DNA from: Acanthaster planci
Lineage: Eukaryota; Echinodermata; Asteroidea; Valvatida; Acanthasteridae
DNA: 64,000 nucleotides
NCBI RefSeq assembly: GCF_001949145.1
Contig: NW_019091490.1
Location: forward strand, 220,983 to 284,982
Direction of reading: 5' to 3'
Every line of letters begins with the position of its first letter. Within the stretch, counting starts at the first letter, position 1. This document shows positions 43,029-52,384 of this stretch, in pieces. The notes below the pieces were generated by a model that searched no databases, was not told the origin of the DNA, and worked only from the letters and a program-made list of their open reading frames with translations. The position numbers and the translations under genes are program-made.

Positions 43029-44949
43029 TCAGGGTAGGCAGTCGGCTAGAACCTCTTTGGTAGAACTATTGAGGTACTCGGGGAAGGCAACATCGAAGCT
43101 GACGTGCATGTCACCTCTCTTGGAGGGCTGCTTGGGGTAGGGCAGACCCTCCCCGCTCACTCGCTTGACGGAGCTGGGCTTGATGATTTCCCTGCAGGGC
43201 AAAGATATCGTGCCGCCTTTGATGGAGGGCACCCGCAAAGTGGTTCCGGTCAGGGCCTGCAAGAAACAGAAATAGAAATTTAACACCAGAGAGTCGCTGA
43301 TGAAATGAAATGTTGTTCAAGAGGTACATGTAAGTATCAAACTGTGTTAAGTTAGATTTGTTTAAGTACATTTTGGAAATTGATCAAGACTCTTAATTTT
43401 GAACTCTCTTAGAATTTTTTTTTTAACTTAAGAAGGTTCAGTTACTTAGAGAATACCTCTAATTTTTCTTTCATAATATGAGTTTCCTAACTCTTTATAA
43501 TTCCTCCAAAATATCTTCTATTAAAAAATATGTGCACATTTATGTCTTACAGTTATGTCAGATCAATTCTATCGCTGAATAATAGCCTACCCCTAACAGT
43601 CCCAAATCCTCCGATTTCAATATGATTTTACATACACCCTAGGGGGTTTGGGGTAAACAAGCAATCATCCGAATGTTAACATGTGTGGACAAGCCTCATC
43701 TCATATCTCAAATGGAAAATGAGTATTTGTCCCCAGCTTAAGCCTTTATAAACTGAATGAAGACCCAATGATGCTCCAACCTTTATCTTGATTGAATATG
43801 ATGATGTAGCACTTTTACACAGATAATTGGAGACGCAGCATAATGATTAATTAACAGGACTGGTGTGTGTTGCTTGAGGCAACAGACTATGTAGGCAAGG
43901 GACCATACAAATGCTGGGAAGGTCGTTCCAAACATCATCCGTTATCCTTCTGGATCCATCAAAATCAAGTCTTCGTGCATTTTTGCAGGGTTGATAAAGT
44001 GCAGCCCGGACACTGTTACACTGCATGAGGCTCGATGGCCCTTGGCAGTTTCGGTGCAAAGAATATGTGCCCTCTGTTTCCGCCCAAGTGGTGTATTTTG
44101 GAAACTTTTGGAAAGTTTAGTACCTACTAAGCATGAAGGCGTCCTGGAACTTACCTCTTTGAGTGATATCTTTGCTTTGTAGTGTAAGTTACTGCCGTCC
44201 CGCTTGAAATACTGATGGGGTTTGTCCTTTAATGTGAACACAATGTCTGCGGGGATCCGGTCTGGGTACTGGTCTCCCTCTTTGGGAAATGTGATTTTGG
44301 TTCCCGCTTTCCAGCCAGGCTTGACGTTGATCTCCAGTACTTTCTCTTCCAGTTTGGTGCTGCGGCCATCCGGGTTCAGCACCTGCCGGGAGATCTTCAT
44401 CTTCTTGACGCAGCCGGTGTTAATGTCCTCCAGTGACACTCTGAGATCATGATGGACGGATGGGTCCTGGCGCTTGGCCCCCCTCTGCGGCATGCCGGTC
44501 ATACCTGACATGCCGAAGCCCGGGAAGCCGAAGTCATCGTCGATCTCCATGGGGTCACCACCCGTCGAGAAGACGGTGCGGTGGTGGCCACTACCCCCTT
44601 GCCCACCAAAGTTCATGAAGATCTTGAAGGGGTCCTGGCCCCCGAAGAAGCTCTGGAAGGTGGCATTGGGGTCGCCGTGGTAGGTCCAGGACTTGAAGGA
44701 GCCTGAACCAGGGGCGGGGCCTCCACCCCCCTTCAGCCCCTCCTCGCCGTACTTGTCAAAGATGCTGCGCTTCTCCTTGTCGCTCAAGACCTCGTAGGCC
44801 TCTGAGATCTCCTTGAACTTGTCCTCGGCACCCTTGCTCTTGTTTTTATCCGGGTGGTACTTGAGGGCCATCTTCCGGTAGGCCTTCTTGATTTGGTCCT
44901 CAGTGGCATTGCGGTCGATGCCCAAAGTCTTGTAGTAGTCTTTACCCAT
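43029..44949 (-). CDS. DNAJB1: Class B J-protein (HSP40), DNAJB1/4/5-like
   Basis: Co-chaperone that stimulates HSP70 ATPase and delivers unfolded clients in the cytosol and nucleus. Two coding exons: 44155-44949 and 43029-43256, joined in phase 0 (GAG/GTAAGT, TTGCAG/GCC), giving 340 aa, the same length as human DNAJB1. The J domain opens at the start ATG ([16 protein letters not shown]) with the HPD motif in KYHPDKN. It is followed by a Gly/Phe region ([19 protein letters not shown]), a Met/Gly-rich stretch ([10 protein letters not shown]), C-terminal domain I ([39 protein letters not shown]) and domain II with the dimerisation end (EVLADCLP). No zinc-finger CXXCXGXG repeats are present, so it is class B. 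The B1, B4 and B5 paralogues cannot be separated by eye; the symbol is the best guess. Confidence 0.94.
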
Positions 44950-45070
44950 TGTTAGTTGGACGAGGGCAAAGGGTGTCCCTCAGATGACTTTGGCTTCAAG
45001 TTTGACAGACTCACTCACGAGGTTCACAAACAACCTGGTATATGTACATGTACAAAAGGCAAAGGAGGTC

Positions 45071-45092
45071 TGAACGTTAAAAATTCTAGAAG
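45071..45092 (-). promoter_or_regulatory. Heat-shock-element-like site upstream of the J-protein ATG
   Basis: The core TTCTAGAA (45084-45091) is a perfect inverted pair of heat-shock-factor pentamers, preceded by GAACGTTA. It lies about 130 bp before the ATG. It may be in the 5' UTR or its intron if transcription begins near 47.2 kb. Confidence 0.45.
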
Positions 45093-46440
45093 TCATGGTC
45101 TGTCCGCCTGTCTGGATGACGTATAGCAGGTCACCAATTTCCAGTTAATCTCAAGCTTCCCTGCACAAAGTCAGAAACTGAAAACTCTGATAAGACCCTT
45201 TTCCATTAGGTTGAACAAACATACACAGACCTTTTAAAATAATTTTTTGTGTCTTAACCTCGTTGCAGATGTACATCAAGAATGTGGAAGTTTAATGACC
45301 TTCACTGATGTGCACGTGTACATGTGGTTACACACTAATAACACACAGCATACTCAACATGTACATGTGCTGGCAGTGTATCAAGGCTCATTTCTTGACT
45401 CACTGTTCAAGAATTTTATGTACTCAGGGGTCAGAAAGACATTATGCTACCAGTCCATGTGCAAAGGCACATGCTTGAAAACAGTTAACTTAGTGCCAGG
45501 GGCACCCAAAGCTGATGGACTAGGGCTTGTCCATAGGTTGCATACATTTCAAATGGGGAGGGGGAGGGATTACCAGACAGGGCAGGGGCCTCTGCTGGAG
45601 GCACATGGCCACATGCCCCCCTCGTGGCTGTAAACCCCACTGCTTAGAGTGGAGAGTTATTTGTAAATGACTGAAAAGACTGGTCGTGATGTGTGAAACT
45701 GAAAGTACATGTCCATATGTACATGTAACATGCATGCATATAGCCCCATAACTGCGTGGATCATGGCATTATGCATAAAATTAATCCTACCACTTAACCT
45801 CACCCTGATCCTGCCAACCAGTAACGCTTACGATACGCACAAAATGTACGTGCAAATATACTGTAAATATTAGGACACTACTCCACTATGAACTGACAGC
45901 ATTGATATGACCAATGAATTCAACCATTTTAATTATGGATCCGGATTTCCTGAATTACAGCAAAGTATAATCCTTGACAACTTCGTTCAAGGAGGAAGCA
46001 TGCATGATGCATGGATGGATGCTGATTCTTCTCAAAACAGATCTAATTTCCTTCAAAAGCTTGAGTCATGACTGGCTGTCCATCGCACGAGTCGTGTTGG
46101 AATGAGTAATTAGTGTCAGCGGATGGAATATTCAATTAAATCAAATATTCTGGTGCTCTGAAATTCCGACCATCTCAATGGCACGTTTGGAGTGTGCTAG
46201 TGAGTGAAAGAAGACAGCATGGGAATTTAATATTAGGATTTGGGGTTGGGGGATTACATGCTACGTGACACAAGCATGACGAGTAAAGTCACTCCTTGTC
46301 TGAGTAGGCCAAACCCGGACTCTACAAATCCCCTCTTTCGACATTGAAAGAGGCAAATTGTAGAGTCCTACCAATAGTTTATATCATGTCCTTACCCTAT
46401 GATTACACACATTTCATGGAGAAATAGTCTATCCATCCCT

Positions 46441-46562
46441 CCATAAGCCTCATCGTAAATACTGCATGGGTGATCTTGGAAAATGGTAGAAAGGCATTGT
46501 GGGAAGGAAAAAGGGCAATATTTGCAAAATCACCCATGCAGGATTTGCGATAAGGCTTATGG
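46441..46562. mobile_element. Hairpin MITE, 122 bp
   Basis: CCATAAGCCTCATCGTAAAT-CTGCATGGGTGAT on the left mirrors ATCACCCATGCAGGATTTGC-GATAAGGCTTATGG on the right with few mismatches. A partial relative lies at 2437-2495. No coding capacity. Confidence 0.82.
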
Positions 46563-46859
46563 TTACTTGCTTGGACTAAGCCCCTCCCATTATTTGGCAT
46601 TATTTAAAATGTATCACTATCAATTGCATGTGAAAACATCATCTAGCAGGCCTAGAGCCTAATTTATGTGTAGAAAATGTCCCCACGTAGGCCCTAGGCC
46701 AATGTATAGGCCTAGTTCCACCATGGATGAAGGAAAACTGTTTTCCTTCCTCCATGGTTCCACTTACACAATGTACAGTTGCGGTGGAACGTAGAGGTTA
46801 GAACTAAGTTAGAGAAAGTATTTTACATATTTTGAGAAAATAATTAAAGAGTTGTCGAT

Positions 46860-46985
46860 TATGTCTGATTGCGGAACGTTTTCGGTTTCTATGAAAATTC
46901 TCTACACAGGGGAATACAGCCAATAAAAACCGCAGCCAGTTACAGCTTCGAGAATGCTTTGATCTTGGCAAACCGAACTGCGCAG
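46860..46985 (-). promoter_or_regulatory. CCAAT and HSE-like cluster upstream of the J-protein gene
   Basis: Read on the minus strand, ATTGG (inverted CCAAT) near 46920 lies between ATTCTCGAAGC (TTCnnGAA) and GAGAATTTTCATAGAAAC (GAAnnTTC). This may be an enhancer or alternative promoter. No TATA box is obvious beside it. Confidence 0.35.
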
Positions 46986-47189
46986 GAATCTTAAGCAAGA
47001 TCAATAAATATGAAATCTGTCAGTCTTACCAATTTCTGAAGTCCAACACTATGTCCAGTGACAATATTCCAACTTCCAAACTAGTTCACGTTAGCAAGTT
47101 AGCGAGAACGGTAAGCAGTATCTTCAGCTTAAATACCGTTCGTAGAGCACTAGATTTTAGGCACACTGACAATGTGAAAAACTAAACAC

Positions 47190-47250
47190 TGAACTACCTT
47201 TCTTGCTCCCGCTCACATTTATATAAATCAAAATCGAAAATTCTAGATAT
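47190..47250 (-). promoter_or_regulatory. Candidate heat-shock promoter: HSE next to TATA
   Basis: On the minus strand, ATCTAGAATTTTCGAT (47235-47248; three alternating pentamers with one mismatch) lies about 10 bp upstream of ATTTATATAAAT (47217-47228, a TATA box). A start near 47190 would give a 5' untranslated exon and an intron of about 2 kb before the ATG at 44949. The spacing of HSE, TATA and start fits heat-shock genes; the exon-intron path is inferred. Confidence 0.5.
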
Positions 47251-47879
47251 TAGTAGCGACTGGTAGAAACGACCGGTGACGCCTAGATTTTGTCTACGCA
47301 CGTCGGCGCTGTTCCAAAGGCCAGGACGTGTTTACAATAATTTCCGTGGTACTACACGGCCCTCGTTTGTATGTTTAACCAATGTGGCATCCAACGGAAC
47401 CAGCGAAATGGAACTTTCTGGACTTGAGATGACGTCATTGGAATGCCTCCAAAATAGACTCGCCTGTAGGTCGTTTCTGTGAGCAGTCACTGTTCTCTGT
47501 CATGTCTTCCCCAGCATCAATTTCGGTGTCGATGCACGATGGAAAATTTATTGAAATGGGGTCATATTAAAAGGGGACCGGAGGGGGTGTACATGCTTGA
47601 GTCGCGCGTCATCTTTTGTGCTGTTGGCAATGATATGGGGCTAAAACAAACAATGCTTTGTTTCAGAATGCCGCTGGGGAGACGAAAGTAGACTGGGTCG
47701 GGCCATTCCTCCATGGTCGGACAGACTTCATTTAGGAGGGGGACAGACCCTCCGCCCTCCCGTTTCCTGCACTCAGCAGCCCCCAAAACAGGAAAGTGTA
47801 GGTAGGTAGGCTATATTTTCAATTAAGTTTTCGATTGAATGGGGAAACTATCTTGTGTTCTGAGTGGGTGATAAGGGCG

Positions 47880-48068
47880 GTGGCATAGCTAGGATTTTAC
47901 TGGGGGGCACAAGGGGGTACCGTGCTTCCAGTGGTGTGGTTTTTTGGGGGCAAGGTTTATTACCCTTGTTCAATATCCATTCATCTGGTTTTTTTTAGTG
48001 GGAGGGGGGGCCACCGGGAATTTGGGGGGGGGGGACGTGGCCCCAAGGGCCCCCCATGGCTATGCCAC
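47880..48068. mobile_element. Short element with 10-bp perfect TIR
   Basis: GTGGCATAGC at the left end and GCTATGCCAC at the right end are exact inverted repeats around G/C-tract DNA (GGGGGGCACAAGGGGGTACC, GGCCCCAAGGGCCCCCCATG). A GTGGCGTAGC head also occurs at 38651. No clear target duplication. Confidence 0.5.
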
Positions 48069-48549
48069 AGTATACAGCCCATAAAAGACAACAAATAGGA
48101 GAAATCCTATGGCAACAGTGTTACATACATAAAGAAGGGAGCCCTAGATTTTAACTTTTGGATTCACCACCGGGCAGATGACTGACATGCTCAATATCTG
48201 CGGGGTTCATGTTGTGAAAAGAGGGCAGGGTTGAAGGGAATTATGAGGGGAAACTGTGCTTTGACAAGACACACATTGGATTCAAATTTGCATGGCATTT
48301 CTTATCAGTAAGTAAGTCAAAGTTTCTCACAATTCAAATTCGACGTTTCCCCAAAATAGGGTCAGCGGAATAAAGAGAGCACTGCCTTTAGATTTATTGG
48401 GGGACTGACCGATTTTACAAGATTCAAATGCCAAAAAAACCTGGGGGTCCCTGCATATACGAATCCCCCATTTATCAAGCAAGCATTTAAAGGAAGGAAA
48501 ATGTCCACTCCTAAGTAAACCTTTTCTGACGTGTATACATCCTCAACCA

Positions 48550-48615
48550 AGAAGAATAGATATTTTATTATTATATATTTATTATTATATATTTAACCAA
48601 GAGGAATAGAATTTC
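48550..48615. repeat. AT-rich direct repeat
   Basis: AACCAAGAAGAATAGA and AACCAAGAGGAATAGA flank TTATTATTATATATTTATTA. A local slippage-type repeat with no coding value. Confidence 0.6.
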
Positions 48616-49334
48616 ATCCATTTATAATGACACATTATACAGGCAGTTTGACTGTGACGAATATATAATAGAAAAATGTTTCTATAGTCAATTTTCAGAA
48701 ATTAAAAAAAAAGAACTCTTAATGACAGGACAATTCAGAGATAGTTGTCTTACAAATAATAAATGTTTATGAGTGCAATGGTGTATAAAGAATCATTTTA
48801 TGAAGTGACATGAAACATTTCATTCCAAGAGGCAAGGCTGAGTGGAATGAAACATTTTATATGTCACTGAATGGAATTACTGTTAGCACTGCACGAATGT
48901 GAACATTTAATATTTGTTCTATACAAAACCAACATAAAGCCTCTTCTGCTTGGATAAAAAATTAACGGTCCTCACAACTTACGTCCGCTAATTTGCCAAA
49001 CAGATTTCTGTCTGAAGTACCACCCACTGGTGCCCGTTGCCAAGGGGAGCCGGGGGGGGGGGGGGCTGGCCAGGCCCCCTGGCGGGATGCTGCCCCCCAT
49101 CAGTAAAAAGTATAAGCATGAAAAATAAGATTTGTTCCTGTGATGTGGGCCCCCCCAGCTGATACTGTGGCCCCCCTTAATGCCTGAAGCTGAAGACAGT
49201 GCTGGGTACCTTGTACCGGTACGTGTAGTTTCATGTAATATTACAATGGTTCCCATCACTACATTATTTTCCTCTTTCTTACAGTGAATGAAATATATGA
49301 AATGGCGACAGGAACCAGGTAAGTGAAATGAACT

Positions 49335-49363
49335 TTCTATTCAATGGTACCTATTGAATAGAA
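49335..49363. repeat. Perfect 11-bp stem palindrome
   Basis: TTCTATTCAAT, a 7-base loop (GGTACCT), then ATTGAATAGAA. An isolated hairpin in non-coding DNA; its function is unknown. Confidence 0.7.
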
Positions 49364-49589
49364 CAAATGATTCAATGACACGTGATCAACATCCATCAAT
49401 CAATGACAGGGATTGATGCAGGTACTGAAAAATCATATTTAGTCCAGCCAAAACAAAGATATTAAAATCCTCTCCCTACAAGACAAAAGTGTGACTATTA
49501 TGTTACATCATTATTTGACATCACTAACTGGGCACTTTGAAAGTCAGAAATACAACAAAGACATAAACTGTACACAATGGTAAAATACT

Positions 49590-49816
49590 GTCATCTTTCA
49601 CTATTTCTTGGAAATGTTAAACGTCATCTTTCACTATTTCTTGGAAATGTTAAATGTTATCTTTCACTATTTCTTGGAAATGTTAAAATACATGAACTGT
49701 GTTATCTTTCACTATTTCTTGGAAATGTTAAAATACATGAACTGTGTTATCTTTCACTATTTCTTGGAAATGTTAAAACACATGAACTGTGTTATCTTTC
49801 ACTATTTCTTGGAACT
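49590..49816 (+). repeat. Composite tandem array (33-, 33-, 45-, 45-, 45-bp units)
   Basis: The core ATCTTTCACTATTTCTTGGA-AATGTTAAA is repeated at 49590, 49623, 49656, 49701, 49746 and 49791. The last three full units carry an extra 12 bp (tACATGAACTGT). All unit lengths are multiples of three, so an open frame (LSLFLGNVK repeated) survives, but nothing suggests translation. Confidence 0.92.
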
Positions 49817-51717
49817 GAATCAAAGAGATTACTTCAATACACCATGAATTTACTACAACTACTTAAAGTAGTTCCATACAAAACATATGACACAAAAAGT
49901 CTCTCTAACCAAGGCAGTACTGATACCTCCTTCTCTTTGAAATGAAAAAAAAATAATGCAGAAAAATCTTATTTCAGAGGTAGTAATATTCACGCTGTCA
50001 CACTAGGCCAGGGTTGTCAAGTATGTATCCAGAAATAGGTTTTTGGAGGAGAGGAGGCCAATGTTCGGGCTTGTTATGTCCTGGAAGACAGTGAAATATC
50101 CCAACTCGCATTTTCACATTATTTTGTAAACGCTATGTACATGTTTGCTGTGGAAAGGGGGCACCCCTCCTCCCCAGGCCGACCTGGAGTCTGGGTCATG
50201 CCATGAATTGGAATCCAATGTGTGACACGTTGCTGTCTCTGCTACACCTGACCTGTGTAACTTGACGAGGAATACATGTATGTCACCGAAATTGACATCA
50301 AACTATTGTCAATATGTTTGGTGGGTAATCTGCACAACCTAATCACTCTCGGAAATTTAAGAATGTGTTTTAATCTAAGGAAATCATACTCCAGATGTCA
50401 CTGGGTCAGGAAAACGTAGGACCCCAAATTTATAGAATGGCCCCCCTCTGCCAATGAGAGTAGGAGACAGACAAGGAAGGACCCCCCTACACACATTGCA
50501 GCAAAAGTGGGTAACACATTCAAAAAGTCCACACAGTCTTCTGAAAATTGTTGAACATTTTGTGAGTGACATTCTGAAAAATTATCTATTCTCGCTCCAC
50601 CCCATCACCATTTAAACCTGATACAAACTAGTAAATAGTAGAAAGGTATTTTACAGCTTGAATTCCAATAGAAACATTGTTCTCCCTGCATTAGGCACAT
50701 GATACAGTAAAACATGTAAAAACATCTGCAATTTTCATCATTTACTATCTATATTACGTTTAGACAGTTGCTAAAATATTCAAACAGCCACTTTAATTAA
50801 CTTGTATAAACCATGATCATGGATGTTGAAAAATTCAGATTCGACATACATAAAATTCAATTTAATTTAATTTAATGCAATTGCACATTCAAAGCAATTG
50901 CAAGGTTTAGTGAAATTACTGCACCTAGCAATTAAAACAATTAAACTTATTTATTGAAAGATATCGACTAAATATCACCATTAAGTTCAAATATTCAGAC
51001 TACCACACTGCCTTTCTAAACTACAGAGACCTCTGAGATCATTCAAGTTTCAGTAAACTAATACAACAATGTAGATTACTCCATGAGCAAAAACGTAATC
51101 AAAATATCCATTACTTACAAAAACTTTGTAGGGCTGCAAAAACTGCACCGTCTTCTGATGATGTAGAAATCTTATTTCAGTTGCTAGTTTCAGGTCAATA
51201 TCCCAACCTTTTGGGAGATTTTCAGTGGGAGGTTCTGGATTGCGCTCAAATTTTCACAATGTGCAATACACTACTGATTAGGGGCGTAACCAAAAATCGA
51301 TTTAGCAATCATCGTGATACAAGAATGCCACTTTTCGTCATCGTGATACATAAAATCTCTATCAAGGTATTCGGTAGTAAACAAACTTGACACTTGGCTG
51401 TGAACAAACATGCTCAAAACGTGGACTGTTTCCACCAACAAAAGATGGAGGGCAGTTTCTGCATCCGTTTCTGTGGACAACAAAACTTGAAAAGAGTAAT
51501 AAAATAAGGCATTGAGGATTTATTACTTGAGCTCCACAGGCAATGGAGAAGGAGACACTGCCTTGCCCTTTCATGAACAAAGCTCCAGCCCTGTGAAAAA
51601 ATACATTTTGAAACATGACACGCATTAAAAACCTGGCAGAAAAATTCTGAACACGTAAATGCAGGTCCAACGGTTATTGTAACTGCCACATCTTTTGTTC
51701 ATGACATGTGTTGCGAT
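49817..51717. other. Non-coding stretch
   Basis: AT-rich DNA without recognisable exons on either strand. In particular, there is no tyrosine-phosphatase motif (HCSAGVGR-type) that could extend the receptor gene downstream. Confidence 0.5.
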
Positions 51718-52177
51718 CAGTGTTGTAGTCAAGACCAGCCACAAGACCAGCCACAAGACCAGACACAAGACCAGACACAAGACCAGCCACAAGACCAGAC
51801 ACAAGACCAGCCACAAGACCAGACACAAGACCAGGCACAAGACCACACACAAGACCANGACCAGACACAAGACCAGACACAAGACTATCCACAAGACCAG
51901 CCACAAGACCAGCCACAAGACCAGACACAAGACCAGGCACAAGACCACACACAAGACCACACACAAGACCAGCCACAAGGCCAGACACAAGACCAAACAC
52001 AAGACTAGACACAAGACCAGCCACAAGTAACAGTGTGAAAACTGACCAAAGGAATGTTTCTGTTGCAATTCATTTGAATAGGTTGTGGCTTGAATTCAGA
52101 CTGGAGGTCTTGTGTTGGTCTTGTGCTGGTCTTGTGTGGTCTTGTGAAGGTCTTAAATGGTCTCGACTACAACACAG
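51718..52177. mobile_element. hAT-type non-autonomous element carrying a 10-bp minisatellite
   Basis: The terminal repeats CAGTGTTGTAGTC and GACTACAACACAG pair at 12 of 13 positions and are flanked on both sides by the exact octamer GTTGCGAT (51710-51717 and 52178-52185). An 8-bp duplication and a CAGTG start are hallmarks of hAT elements. Inside lies a roughly 290-bp array of ACAAGACCAG-like decamers, a unique stretch (about 52028-52105) and a short opposite-strand array of GGTCTTGTG units. One unresolved base (N) at 51858 marks an assembly uncertainty. There is no transposase frame. Confidence 0.85.
51733..52027 (+). repeat. Decamer minisatellite (ACAAGACCAG)n
   Basis: About 29 units with GCC/GAC/CAC/GGC variants. 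Because 10 is not a multiple of 3, every frame is a periodic peptide (KTSHKTRHKT, QDQPQDQTQD). Long open frames on both strands here are translations of the repeat, not genes. The N lies inside, so the true copy number is uncertain. Confidence 0.95.
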
Positions 52178-52320
52178 GTTGCGATACGTATCGTGTTGTG
52201 ACAATAGTTACACACTGTTTATGCTAAGATGAACATTTATATCATTACTTCCCTACCACTGACCCCTGTTATCCGTACCTGAGCAAACAGAGGTCCAAGG
52301 GGGGTTCCGACGCTGTCTTT

Positions 52321-52384
52321 CTAGTAACTCGCGTCCTTTTCTTTCAGGTCCATATTAATTTCATTGTCTGAGTCCTTCACTTCA
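52321..52384 (-). other. Last exon: short cytoplasmic tail and stop
   Basis: It reads (R)EVKDSDNEINMDLKEKDASY and then TAG at 52321-52323. Acceptor CTCTGCAG. With the lysine cluster before it the cytoplasmic tail is about 27 residues, rich in Asp/Glu/Lys. It has no ITIM, SH2 or phosphatase motif, and its C-terminus (DASY) is not a classical PDZ ligand. Confidence 0.8.

Noticed and set aside
43847-44154. Extension of the J-protein frame past 44155 (peptide beginning VSSRTPSCL)
   Set aside because: It is read-through into the intron; the GTAAGT donor and the downstream exon with the conserved C-terminal domain II show splicing.
51674-52068. Long open frames on both strands of peptides such as LVLCLVLW, KTSHKTRHK and QDQPQDQTQ
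   Set aside because: They are frame translations of a 10-bp minisatellite and include an N; there is no start, splice or family context.
44950-52320. Missing phosphatase exons of the RPTP-like gene
   Set aside because: No WPD-, HCSAGVGR- or KNRY-type motif was seen in any minus-strand frame between the two genes.
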